Made by a program: the position numbers and the translations under genes. A DNA stretch of 55,178 nucleotides from CALEUX01 sp964608615 (GTDB taxonomy: Bacteria > Bacteroidota > Bacteroidia > Bacteroidales > Marinilabiliaceae), in NCBI GenBank assembly GCA_964608615.1, contig CAZSQG010000017.1, forward strand, positions 1-55,178, written 5' to 3'. Numbering within the stretch: the stretch's first letter is position 1; each line of letters starts with the position of its first letter. Shown in pieces: positions 15,170-23,484 of this stretch. The notes under the pieces are model-generated. The model ran no database searches. It had not been told where the DNA came from and saw nothing but the letters and a program-made list of their open reading frames with translations.

Positions 15170-17599
15170 ATGGATAACTTAAAAATATCAATAAAGCCAT
15201 TTGGGTTGAGCGATTTTATGGATTCTGATTCCCAATTTATCCCAATTGTTGGAGATGAAGTTGATGATCAGGATGCTAATGATACCGCGATTCCTGATGA
15301 ATTACCTCTTTTGCCTCTTCGTAATACAGTTCTTTTCCCTGGAGTTATTGTTCCTATTTCAATAGGCAGGGACAAGTCGATGAAACTGATCAAAGATATT
15401 CAAAAGAACAAGGGTTATCTGGGGGCAGTGTCGCAAATTGATTATAAAGTTGATGAGCCTTCTCCTGGCGATCTTTACCGAATTGGAACAGTGGCACGCA
15501 TTATTAAGGTTTTGGAGATGCCCGATAATTCAACATCCATCATTATTCAAGGGAAAAAGCGGTTTGCCTGGAATAAAATTGTTTCAGAAGATCCCTATTT
15601 TAGGGCCTCAGTTACGATGTTGGATGATGTGCTGCCAGATACAGATAAGAAGCGTGAATTTGAAGCTGTGATTGGGTCACTAAAAGACTTAGCACTTAAA
15701 ATAATTAAGTTTTCCAATATTCCGATGGAAGCGTCATTTGCTTTGAAAAACATCGATAATCCTGTTTTTCTGATAAATTATATTGGAGCCAATGCTGATA
15801 TTAAGACTGTTGATAAACAACGGATTTTAGAAATTGATGATCTTAAGGAAAGAGGATTACGGTTGGTTGAGCATTTGGTTAGGGAAGTGCAATTGCTTGA
15901 AATAAAAAATGATATTCAGTTAAAAGTAAAACTGGATATGGATCAGCAACAGCGGGAATACCTCTTGCACCAGCAGATGAAAACCATTCAGGATGAGTTG
16001 GGATCAAGCCCCATTGAGCAGGAAATTATTGAGATGGAGGCTCAGGCTAAGAAGAAAAAATGGGGTAAAGAGGTCGAAGTAACATTTCATAAAGAACTTG
16101 ATAAACTCCAAAGGTTAAATTCTGCATCAGGTGAGTATTCGGTGCAATTTAATTACCTGCAAACGTTATTGGATATTCCCTGGAATCAATATACAAAAGA
16201 TAAGTTTGACCTTAAAAGGGCTCGAAAGATTCTTGATAGGGATCATTATGGCATTGAAAAAGTTAAGGAACGTATCCTGGAACATTTGGCCGTTTTGAAA
16301 TTAAAAGGTGATTTAAAATCACCCATTCTGTGTTTGTATGGTCCTCCGGGGGTTGGCAAAACATCTCTGGGTAAATCTGTGGCTAAAGCTCTGGGCCGTC
16401 AATATGTCAGGATGTCTCTTGGAGGCTTGCATGATGAAGCTGAAATAAGGGGACACCGCAAAACATATATTGGTGCAATGCCTGGACGTATAATTCAGAA
16501 TATTAAAAAGGCAGGTGCAGCCAATCCTGTTTTTATTCTTGATGAGATAGATAAAGTGAGTAACAGTTTTCATGGCGATCCGGCTTCTGCATTACTTGAA
16601 GTTCTGGATCCTGAGCAAAACAGTACTTTTCACGATAACTTTCTGGAGCTTGATTTTGACTTGTCAAAGATCCTTTTCATTGCAACAGCCAACACACTCA
16701 GCACTATATCTCCACCGCTTCTTGACAGGATGGAACTTATTGATGTGAGTGGATATGTTTTAGATGAAAAAGTTGAAATTGCCAGAAAGCATCTTATTCC
16801 AAAGCAGGTTGAGCGTCATGGAATTCCCAAAGGGATAATTTCTCTTTCGCCAAAAGTTTTAGCCTTTTTAATTGAACGTTATACCAGAGAGTCGGGTGTA
16901 AGGCAATTGGATAAGGTGCTTGCCCATTTGTTCCGTAAGGTAGCTCTAAAAATTGCCTTAGAAGAACCTGTGAAAAAAGACCTTGCTACTTCTGATCTGT
17001 ACGAATATCTTGGAGCTGAAAAGTATTCAAAAGACAGTTGGCAAAACGAAGAATATGTAGGTGTTGTAACCGGCCTTGCATGGACGGCAACAGGTGGTGA
17101 GATTCTTTTTGTTGAGAGCAGTTTAAGCAAAGGTAAAGGAGCCTTGACTCTTACCGGGAATCTGGGGGATGTTATGAAGGAGTCGGCGGTTCTTGCACTG
17201 GAGTATCTTAAGGCTCATGCCAGTGAACAGAGTATTGATGAGAAACTTTTTGATGATTTTAATTTTCACGTGCATGTGCCCGAGGGAGCGATTCCTAAAG
17301 ATGGCCCATCGGCAGGTGTTACCATGGTAACGTCATTGGCTTCAGCCTTAACTAAACGTAAAGTTAAGCCACGTCTGGCCATGACGGGCGAAATAACCCT
17401 ACGCGGAAAAGTTTTACCTGTTGGTGGTGTGAAGGAAAAAATCTTGGCGGCTCGCCGTGCTGGTATTTATGAAGTGATTTTATCAGTTGAGAATAAAAAG
17501 GATATTGAGGAAATCAATCCTATTTATCTTAATGGTATAAGTTTCTCGTATGTTAAAACTATTAGTGAAGTTCTGAAATTAGCTTTGCTACCTGAATAA
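15170..17599 (+). CDS. lon: ATP-dependent Lon protease
   Basis: Lon is a hexameric AAA+ serine protease that degrades misfolded and regulatory proteins in the cytoplasm. The 809-residue product has the N-terminal substrate domain (LPLLPLRNTVLFPGVIVPI, from about residue 45), Walker A GPPGVGKT (391-398), Walker B FILDEID, and the C-terminal protease domain with S714 in PKDGPSAGVTM and K755 in GGVKEKILAA, forming the Ser-Lys dyad. An acidic N-terminal extension of about 45 residues precedes the Lon-N domain, as is usual in Bacteroidetes Lon. It is monocistronic and faces a bidirectional terminator at 17643-17673. Confidence 0.98.
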   Translation: MDNLKISIKPFGLSDFMDSDSQFIPIVGDEVDDQDANDTAIPDELPLLPLRNTVLFPGVIVPISIGRDKSMKLIKDIQKNKGYLGAVSQIDYKVDEPSPGDLYRIGTVARIIKVLEMPDNSTSIIIQGKKRFAWNKIVSEDPYFRASVTMLDDVLPDTDKKREFEAVIGSLKDLALKIIKFSNIPMEASFALKNIDNPVFLINYIGANADIKTVDKQRILEIDDLKERGLRLVEHLVREVQLLEIKNDIQLKVKLDMDQQQREYLLHQQMKTIQDELGSSPIEQEIIEMEAQAKKKKWGKEVEVTFHKELDKLQRLNSASGEYSVQFNYLQTLLDIPWNQYTKDKFDLKRARKILDRDHYGIEKVKERILEHLAVLKLKGDLKSPILCLYGPPGVGKTSLGKSVAKALGRQYVRMSLGGLHDEAEIRGHRKTYIGAMPGRIIQNIKKAGAANPVFILDEIDKVSNSFHGDPASALLEVLDPEQNSTFHDNFLELDFDLSKILFIATANTLSTISPPLLDRMELIDVSGYVLDEKVEIARKHLIPKQVERHGIPKGIISLSPKVLAFLIERYTRESGVRQLDKVLAHLFRKVALKIALEEPVKKDLATSDLYEYLGAEKYSKDSWQNEEYVGVVTGLAWTATGGEILFVESSLSKGKGALTLTGNLGDVMKESAVLALEYLKAHASEQSIDEKLFDDFNFHVHVPEGAIPKDGPSAGVTMVTSLASALTKRKVKPRLAMTGEITLRGKVLPVGGVKEKILAARRAGIYEVILSVENKKDIEEINPIYLNGISFSYVKTISEVLKLALLPE

Positions 17600-17642
17600 T
17601 TACGTAATAAGGCTGAATATTTCAGTTGCATTGTATATAAGA

Positions 17643-17673
17643 AAAAAGGGATGAATTGTCTTCATCCCTTTTT
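17643..17673. terminator. Bidirectional terminator between lon and the convergent gene
   Basis: AAAAAGGGATGAA (17643-17655) and TTCATCCCTTTTT (17661-17673) form a perfect 13-bp stem with a 5-base loop. The A/T flanks give a U-tract on either strand. Confidence 0.9.
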
Positions 17674-17678
17674 CATAT

Positions 17679-18464
17679 TCATACGGTTGCTTCTTCTGCT
17701 AAGAACTTGGCCTCATAGCTACTAATCAATATTTCCATGTCAGGAGTAAGCCTGGACAAGGCTCGTTTTGTTATTGATTTAGGGATGTGCTTGAAATAAG
17801 CTTGAGCCAGTGCTCCTGCAATACAAGCTATTGTGTTGCTGGGACCACCAATGGCAATTGCCAGACGGATGGTTTCTTCATAATCGGAAGCCTCAAAAAA
17901 AGCAGCCAGTGCCGGAGGCACCGGGGTTTTTAATGGTTGATTCTTTTTGAGTTCCTGCTTCCAGTACTCAACATTTAAAGATAAATCGTAATTAAAGTGA
18001 ACTGAAGTAAAAGCCTTGATTTCCTTACGGGTAGCACCGTTTTTAGCCATGAATATAGCCGCAGCTGCTGCCTGTGATGCTTCAATGCGAACTGGTATGT
18101 CATGGGTAAGACTTGTTGTTATTTTAGCCTGAGTTAAGGCTTCTTCAAGTGATTGGGCTGCAAATCCAATAGGGCTGATTCTTCGTGCAGCACCATCTCC
18201 AATACTCAAATAATTACCTTTCGCACCATTTAAAATCCATTCAAGGAATTTTTGATTATAACCTGCGTCCGGATATCTGGTAACCCATTCAATCAGTGTT
18301 GTTTTGTAATCTTTACCGTTTAAAACAGAATCAGCTGTTGCCAGTGTTAAAACTGTATCATCAGTAAATTCTGATATGGGTTTAAACAATTGAAAATCAG
18401 TAGTCAGTTTATTCTTTTTTATAAATGCTGACCCTATAATATCACCTATAATTGCACCTTTCAT
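17679..18464 (-). CDS. ADP-ribosylglycohydrolase-family protein with altered metal motif
   Basis: The 261-residue product resembles the DraG/ARH family, which removes ADP-ribose from proteins using two metal ions. It has MKGAIIGDIIGSAF at the N-terminus, F33-TDDT37 (first metal-binding loop) and DGAARRISPIGF. The second metal motif, normally GGD-x-D-T, reads GGPSNT: P208 and N210 replace both aspartates. Activity may be lost or changed, perhaps leaving ADP-ribose binding. It is convergent with lon across a bidirectional terminator. No ADP-ribosyltransferase or nitrogenase gene is visible nearby. Confidence 0.82.
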   Translation of the reverse strand: MKGAIIGDIIGSAFIKKNKLTTDFQLFKPISEFTDDTVLTLATADSVLNGKDYKTTLIEWVTRYPDAGYNQKFLEWILNGAKGNYLSIGDGAARRISPIGFAAQSLEEALTQAKITTSLTHDIPVRIEASQAAAAAIFMAKNGATRKEIKAFTSVHFNYDLSLNVEYWKQELKKNQPLKTPVPPALAAFFEASDYEETIRLAIAIGGPSNTIACIAGALAQAYFKHIPKSITKRALSRLTPDMEILISSYEAKFLAEEATV

Positions 18465-18640
18465 ATTATAAAAGTGATTTTTGCTTTGGTTTGATTAAAT
18501 AGATGGTTTGCTTTGTGGGACGAATATCATAAGATTTAACAAAAAAACAAACTATTTCACTGTTTTTATTATTTTTTTATTCGATTATGTTTTAAATAAT
18601 ATTTTTTTGTGCTTTTATTATATTTTGATTAATAAACAGA

Positions 18641-18671
18641 TTGTATGCGAGTCGGGATTTTTGTAAATTTG
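18641..18671 (+). promoter_or_regulatory. Predicted promoter of the AI-2E-family permease gene
   Basis: TTGT (18641-18644) and TAAATTTG (18664-18671) are 19 nt apart. The start codon is about 135 bases downstream. The remaining AT-rich sequence of this 341-base intergenic stretch shows nothing else recognisable. Confidence 0.45.
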
Positions 18672-18805
18672 ATAATATCTCAAAAAAAGATAATAGTAGT
18701 GAAATTCAGGTTGGTAATTAAAGATTAATCAGCTTATTATTTATAGCAGTTTTAAAAAGGTTAAAGTCTGTCTGGTAAATACATCATGTCGCTAAACCAC
18801 TTTTC

Positions 18806-19903
18806 ATGAATCCAGTTATTAAATATCTTTTCTTCGGTCTGGTTTTTATATCCGGGATATTTTTTATCTGGTTTTTTAGGTCAGTTTTTATTTTTATTGC
18901 CATTTCAGCAGTTCTATCATTAGTTATTCGTCCTTTGTTTGACTTATTCAAACGTATTCATATCCGGAATTATCAGGTTGGGAATGCATTGGCTGCTTTA
19001 TTCTCGGTTTTCATAATCTGGATATTTATTGTTGCTTTTTTTTGGTTTGTTATTCCCTTGATTGGGAGTGAATTGCAGTTTCTCTCCACGGTTGATCTTC
19101 CGGTTGTTATAGAGCGAGTTGGGCAATTATTATTTCAAGCACTAGAGCCATTTCGTGATAATAATTCTGAACTTGTCGAGATGTTTGAAATACAGATTAA
19201 GGAAATGGCCTTGGCTCTCTTTGATTTTAGCCAAATAAGAAATGTACTTTCCTCTATGTTTGGTTTTTTGGGTGGGGTGTTTGTGGCTTCATTTTCAACT
19301 ACTTTTATTACTTTTTATTTTCTTAAAGAAGAAGATTTGTTGGTAAAAGGGATTCTGCTTTTTATTCCCGAGCACTTTGAAACAACCTTACGACATGCGA
19401 TGCAGTCTATCCGAAGCCTTATTCGCCGGTATTTTATTGGAGTAATTGTTCAAACCATACTTATAGCTCTTCTTGTTACTACTGGGTTTTACCTTACAGG
19501 AATTGGGTTTAATCATTCGGCTATTATTGGATTAATTAGTGGGTTGCTTAACATTATTCCATATGTTGGCCCTTTGGTTGGTGCTTTTTTTGGATTACTT
19601 GTTGGGATTATTGTTTATTTACAAACACCATTAGAAATCCAGTTCATATCGCTATTGATATGGATAGCAGCAATATATTCACTTGTTCAGATAATTGATA
19701 ATGTCATTTTTCAGCCTTTGATCTTTTCAAATAGTGTTAAGGCTCATCCACTTGAGATTTTTATTGTTATTCTGGGGGCAGGCTATTTATCGGGGATCGT
19801 AGGTATGTTTTTTGCTATCCCGGTTTACACTATATTAAGGGTTGTTGCCCGGGAGTTCTTCTTCAATTACCGGCTGGTTCAAAGGCTCACCGGACAATTG
19901 TGA
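18806..19903 (+). CDS. AI-2E family transporter (PerM/YdiK type)
   Basis: The 365-residue inner-membrane protein has the family layout of about eight membrane helices: two or three N-terminal ones (LFFGLVFISGIFFIWFF, VFIFIAISAVLSLVI), a soluble segment (about 85-150), then a C-terminal bundle with the characteristic GLISGLLNIIPYVGPLVGAF and DNVIFQPLIFSNSVKAHPLEIF. Members have been linked to autoinducer-2 export, Na+/H+ exchange or unknown efflux, so no substrate is assigned. The last 69 bases overlap the convergent SPOR-like gene on the other strand. Confidence 0.9.
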   Translation: MNPVIKYLFFGLVFISGIFFIWFFRSVFIFIAISAVLSLVIRPLFDLFKRIHIRNYQVGNALAALFSVFIIWIFIVAFFWFVIPLIGSELQFLSTVDLPVVIERVGQLLFQALEPFRDNNSELVEMFEIQIKEMALALFDFSQIRNVLSSMFGFLGGVFVASFSTTFITFYFLKEEDLLVKGILLFIPEHFETTLRHAMQSIRSLIRRYFIGVIVQTILIALLVTTGFYLTGIGFNHSAIIGLISGLLNIIPYVGPLVGAFFGLLVGIIVYLQTPLEIQFISLLIWIAAIYSLVQIIDNVIFQPLIFSNSVKAHPLEIFIVILGAGYLSGIVGMFFAIPVYTILRVVAREFFFNYRLVQRLTGQL

Positions 19904-20524
19904 ATAGGTGGAGTCTGTTGAAGATGTTAACTGTATTGCTATAGCTTCCTGAATCGAAAGGCGTTTACCGTAATGTGTTGAGATAATAAAAGCATCCTTA
20001 AATCCCATTTGTTTGATAATTGACAGAAATTCCTGAGCTTTGTTGTAACTATCAAATAATCCTGCTGAGTATTGGTTTATATCTTCGTAACTATATTGCT
20101 GAAGAGAAAAAAGATTCATTTCAAAAGGCGTCATTTCAATATTGACATACGCCCCAATTTGTACACTGTATAGGATACCATCACCCGGAATTCTAAAAAT
20201 TAATCCATCTTCTATTTTATCGGGAATAACAATAGGGTTTTCAGGTTGATTGCTAATCTCAATAGGGTTTGTATTTTCAACTAGTGATTTTGAGTCTTCA
20301 TCTGTTAATACCGAATCTGTTGGCCATTTTAAAAGTCCATTAATGACAAGCATAAGGAATAAAAGAGCAAAAAACAGCAGAAGAAAAAACATCCCTTTTC
20401 GAAGCCGATGAAGTTTCTTGGACTGTTTTTGAGTCGTAATTTTAAGTCGTTGGATTTCTTTTTCCAAGGCTTCTTTTCTCAATTCCTCTTTCACCTGCCC
20501 GGGTGTTTGTTTTAAATAATCCAT
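19835..20524 (-). CDS. SPOR-like membrane protein
   Basis: The 229-residue product has an N-terminal coiled coil (about 10-45, rich in Lys and Glu), one membrane helix (GMFFLLLFFALLFLMLVINGLL, about 44-65), and a periplasmic domain in which FRIPGDGILYSVQIGAYV...SYNKAQEFLSIIKQMGFKDAFIIS resembles a SPOR peptidoglycan-binding repeat. SPOR domains bind denuded glycan at division sites, so a cell-envelope role is likely. It ends 69 bases inside the 3' end of the convergent permease gene, so 23 codons of each frame are shared in antisense. No partner gene is adjacent on its own strand. Confidence 0.7.
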   Translation of the reverse strand: MDYLKQTPGQVKEELRKEALEKEIQRLKITTQKQSKKLHRLRKGMFFLLLFFALLFLMLVINGLLKWPTDSVLTDEDSKSLVENTNPIEISNQPENPIVIPDKIEDGLIFRIPGDGILYSVQIGAYVNIEMTPFEMNLFSLQQYSYEDINQYSAGLFDSYNKAQEFLSIIKQMGFKDAFIISTHYGKRLSIQEAIAIQLTSSTDSTYSQLSGEPLNQPVIEEELPGNNP

Positions 20525-20749
20525 GAATTCATAAATTTGAGCTTAAAAATAGTAAAACTACTCTAGAAACCATTTTTGGTTCCTATTAATATTTTAATAA
20601 TGAATTTATATAAATAAGAACATATTGGATGTGTCAGTAAATGAATACAATATAAAATGGGTTAGTTATAATATTATTTGTGGCACGCCATTTGATTTAA
20701 ACAATTTAACCGGTTTTTAATCATTGTATAAACTTAAAAATGATTAGCC

Positions 20750-21400
20750 ATGAAAACAACTACTATTATAAATTTCGCAATCGTGATATTACTATCAATG
20801 ATTACGTCAACGGCATTTGCACAGGAAACTATCCTTCAGAATCGCCGGGGAAACGACAACAATAAGGGGAATAAAGTTATCGAAAAAAATCAACAGGAAA
20901 GTTCCCGTCAAAAATCTAACAGACATTATAAGTCTAATAGTCAATTAGATTACAAGCATCCTGGAGTAAATAAAGGGTTTAAGGTTCCTGAGAATAAAAA
21001 AAACGGGCATGCTTATGGTCACGAAATGAAAAGAAAGAACAATAGTTATCAACCCAGATATCATAATAATAAACCGGAGACTATTACTAATAATAGACAT
21101 CACAAGGGTTACTATCGTCATCTTCCTGCCCGAAATATTAATAGGTTCAACCATAGGGGATTAGAGTACTATCATGTTAATAATATGTTTTATCGTCATC
21201 ATCCCCAATATGGTTATTATGTGGTAGATGCGCCCTATTTATATACCCAACATTTACCTTCACGGTTCTTTGTAAGATCTTATAATGGGAATAGTTATTG
21301 CTTTGCAAACGGATACTTGTACTTACCATTCGAAAGAGGGTATTTGCTTGTTCCCCAACCTGAAAGGCCTATGTGTGTTCTTAATATTGTACTAAATTAA
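20750..21400 (+). CDS. Secreted His/Asn/Tyr-rich protein with DUF6515-like C-terminus
   Basis: The 216-residue product has a clear signal peptide (about 1-24, cleavage after TAFA). Residues 25-125 are low complexity and rich in Asn, Lys, His and Arg. The C-terminal 85 residues (HRGLEYYHVNNMFYRHHPQYG, APYLYTQHLPSRFF, NGNSYCFANGYLYLP) resemble the DUF6515 repeat of small secreted proteins in which Tyr-rich strands alternate with an FY pair. Function is unknown. It is monocistronic, with its own terminator. The His-rich linker might bind metal, but that is a guess. Confidence 0.68.
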   Translation: MKTTTIINFAIVILLSMITSTAFAQETILQNRRGNDNNKGNKVIEKNQQESSRQKSNRHYKSNSQLDYKHPGVNKGFKVPENKKNGHAYGHEMKRKNNSYQPRYHNNKPETITNNRHHKGYYRHLPARNINRFNHRGLEYYHVNNMFYRHHPQYGYYVVDAPYLYTQHLPSRFFVRSYNGNSYCFANGYLYLPFERGYLLVPQPERPMCVLNIVLN

Positions 21401-21441
21401 AGCATCAGCATTTATTTTTTAAAATCTGTTTTTGAAAAAAA

Positions 21442-21469
21442 AGTCGGGGCTATACTCCGGCTTTTTTTT
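21442..21469 (+). terminator. Terminator of the DUF6515-like gene
   Basis: AGTCGGGG (21442-21449) pairs with CTCCGGCT (21455-21462), allowing G-U pairs, followed by a T-run and preceded by an A-run. Confidence 0.85.
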
Positions 21470-21492
21470 ATTGATAATTATACTCGTGTTAT

Positions 21493-22128
21493 TCAGAGGT
21501 TTATATGCCGATTAATCTTTTCGGACTTCTTTAGCACTTCCAGTATGGATGGATAGGTGTCAATTGCAAGGAGCGAAAAATCTTCAGGTGTTACCCACCA
21601 AACTGATTCAATATGTTCTTCGAGTTGTGGAATTGGTGATTTTGTTCCCAGGTGGGTCATCTCAAACCAACGGGTTTCTTTAAGTACTAATTGATTATTT
21701 AACCAATAAGTATGAAATGATGCAGGCAGGCGATTAGTTATTTTAAGCTCCGAAAGGCTGCATTCTTCTTCTACCTCGCGAAGAGCGGCATTCTCAAATG
21801 TTTCCTCCTTTTCTAATTTTCCTTTGGGTAAATCAATCACTCCCAGACGCCTGAAAATCAGAAACATATCACCGCTTCTATTCCAAACTAATCCTCCGGC
21901 AGCTTGAATGTTAATAAAACAGTCGCGAAAGTTTTGCAATAGTTCTCTTTCGTTGTGCCAGTATATAACAGCAGTTTTAAGGTTGGTATTATCTTCAAAG
22001 TTATTGATAAATTTACTAAGTTCGCCTTGGTTTGAGTATTTTAAAATGGTATTAAAATCAAGTGTCAAATCCTTTTCAATCTGACTGGTTAACACCATTA
22101 CTCTATCTTTGAAAAAAACTTTATACAT
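21493..22128 (-). CDS. Nudix hydrolase
   Basis: The 211-residue product carries the Nudix box GKLEKEETFENAALREVEEECSL (G-x5-E-x7-REV-x-EE), which binds Mg2+ and cleaves a nucleoside diphosphate linked to another group. The Gly normally following EE-x is Ser. An N-terminal domain of about 80 residues precedes the box. The start could be the ATG at 22128 or the one at 22098 (MVLTSQIEKD); only the second leaves space (37 bases) before divergent pyrE. The presence of pyrE alongside fits the common Bacteroidetes neighbourhood. Substrate unknown. Confidence 0.88.
   Translation of the reverse strand: MYKVFFKDRVMVLTSQIEKDLTLDFNTILKYSNQGELSKFINNFEDNTNLKTAVIYWHNERELLQNFRDCFINIQAAGGLVWNRSGDMFLIFRRLGVIDLPKGKLEKEETFENAALREVEEECSLSELKITNRLPASFHTYWLNNQLVLKETRWFEMTHLGTKSPIPQLEEHIESVWWVTPEDFSLLAIDTYPSILEVLKKSEKINRHINL
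22080..22111 (+). promoter_or_regulatory. Predicted pyrE promoter inside the Nudix gene 5' end
   Basis: TCTG (22080-22083) and TATCTTTG (22104-22111) are 20 nt apart, close to the consensus, and would start transcription about 18 bases before the pyrE ATG at 22136. A second -7-like TACATTTG lies at 22124-22131 but is too near the start codon. Confidence 0.45.
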
Positions 22129-22135
22129 TTGTACA

Positions 22136-22771
22136 ATGAAAAAGAATGAAGAAATTATAGCATCACAATTATTGCAAATAAAAGCAATAAAATTGCAACC
22201 GGCAAATCCATTTACCTGGGCTTCGGGATGGGTTTCTCCTATTTATTGCGATAACCGTAAAACTCTTTCGCATCCTAATGTCAGGAATTTCATTAAAATT
22301 CAGTTTGCCTCGCAAATACTGGAGAAATATCCTGATGTAGATGTTATTGCTGGTGTTGCAACGGGTGCAATAGCACAGGGCGCATTAGTTGCCGACCTTA
22401 TTGGCAAGCCATTTATTTACATTCGGTCAGCTGCTAAAGGGCACGGTCTTGAAAATTTGATTGAAGGCGATCTAAAACCCGGACAAAAGGTTGTTGTTAT
22501 TGAAGATTTAATTTCAACGGGAGGTAGTAGTCTTAAAGCCGTTCAAGCTGTTCGTGATAATGGCTGTGAAGTACTTGGGATGATCGCGATTTTTACTTAT
22601 GGATTTAAGGTAGCATCTGATAATTTTAAAGCAGCCGGTGTTGAGCTATCTACTTTGAGCTGTTATTCAACACTCTTAAATGTTGCTGCGGAGGTAGGTT
22701 ATGTGTCTTCCCAGGATATTACAACCCTTGAAGAGTGGAGAAAGAATCCCTCAGAATGGAGTGTTAAGTAA
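22136..22771 (+). CDS. pyrE: Orotate phosphoribosyltransferase
   Basis: PyrE joins orotate to PRPP to make OMP in pyrimidine synthesis. The product has FTWASGWVSPIYCDNRKTL at the N-terminus (orotate/PRPP loop), the flexible catalytic loop near KPFIYIRSAAKGHG, and the PRPP motif VVVIEDLISTGGSSLKAV. I use the ATG at 22136 (MKKNEEIIASQLL; 211 residues), matching family length. The upstream ATG at 22109 would add nine residues and overlap the predicted promoter. It is divergent from the Nudix gene. Confidence 0.96.
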   Translation: MKKNEEIIASQLLQIKAIKLQPANPFTWASGWVSPIYCDNRKTLSHPNVRNFIKIQFASQILEKYPDVDVIAGVATGAIAQGALVADLIGKPFIYIRSAAKGHGLENLIEGDLKPGQKVVVIEDLISTGGSSLKAVQAVRDNGCEVLGMIAIFTYGFKVASDNFKAAGVELSTLSCYSTLLNVAAEVGYVSSQDITTLEEWRKNPSEWSVK

Positions 22772-22920
22772 TTGCAACTATTCAGGTGTTTTATTAAGTC
22801 CTGATAAACTGAATGATAATAAGATTGTGATTTTTCGCAAAGCACGCAAGGGTTTGATTTTAAATTTTTTGCAATCTTTGTGTTTAATGTCTTTATTAAG
22901 TATACCATAATTATAACTCA
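22772..22920. repeat. Degraded copy of the dispersed intergenic repeat (weak)
   Basis: CAACTATTCAGGTG near the left, followed by CGCAAAG-CACGCAAGG and TTTGCAATCTTTG, resembles the ends and core of the better copies at 28830-29018 and 41146-41473. Similarity is patchy and the right end is not clear. The rest of the 273-base gap to the SRPBCC gene holds only a possible promoter. Confidence 0.35.
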
Positions 22921-23031
22921 GCTGATTAGTTCCAAAGAATTAACAAATTAGTTATTATTTTGATTCATAACCTTAAGTGTTTAACTGTAGTGGTAAGCAA
23001 TTATGCAAAGAGTTTGGTTTATTTTATATAA

Positions 23032-23039
23032 TATATTTG
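23032..23039 (+). promoter_or_regulatory. Possible -7 element of the SRPBCC gene
   Basis: TATATTTG matches TAnnTTTG but ends only 5 bases before the start codon, and no TTTG lies at the right distance upstream (the nearest, at 23013-23016, is 15 nt away). If used, the mRNA would be almost leaderless. Confidence 0.25.
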
Positions 23040-23044
23040 CTTAA

Positions 23045-23455
23045 ATGACTCAATTCGAAAGTCCTATAAAATTTATATCACATTCATCGTCTGTTGTTTT
23101 TGATTTTCTTTCTGATTTTAACAATTTCGAGAGCATACTTCCACGCGATAAGGTATCAAACTGGGAGAGTACCGGCGATACTTGCCGCTTTATGGTGCAA
23201 GGAATTGGAGAAATAGGATTAAAAATTATTGAGAAAGAGCCACCCCAAACTATTAAATATACAGCCGACGGAAAAACTCCTTTCAATTTTTTTCTCTGGG
23301 TTCAGTTGAAGAAAGTTCAGGATAATGATTGCAAGTTGAAGCTGACTATTCGTGCCGACCTAAATCCGATGCTTCAAATGATTGTGTCTGAACCGGTTAA
23401 GAAGTTTTTGGATGTATTGGCTAATGCAATAGCTAATTATCCTTATCAGAATTGA
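23045..23455 (+). CDS. SRPBCC (START-like) domain protein
   Basis: The 136-residue protein begins FESPIKFISHSSSVVFDFLSDFNNFESILP, the typical first strand and helix pair of the SRPBCC/polyketide cyclase-like hydrophobic-pocket fold, and ends with a long helix (VKKFLDVLANAIANYPY). Such proteins bind hydrophobic ligands; none can be assigned here. It lies between pyrE and birA. From memory, a gene of this family sits there in many Bacteroidales genomes, suggesting a conserved but unexplained neighbourhood. Confidence 0.78.
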   Translation: MTQFESPIKFISHSSSVVFDFLSDFNNFESILPRDKVSNWESTGDTCRFMVQGIGEIGLKIIEKEPPQTIKYTADGKTPFNFFLWVQLKKVQDNDCKLKLTIRADLNPMLQMIVSEPVKKFLDVLANAIANYPYQN

Positions 23456-23484
23456 ATTGTTATTTACAAGTTAAAATATTCAGG

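Noticed and set aside
22124..22131. TACATTTG just before pyrE as evidence of a leaderless mRNA
   Set aside because: A better-spaced promoter (TCTG-N20-TATCTTTG) at 22080-22111 explains pyrE with a normal short leader.
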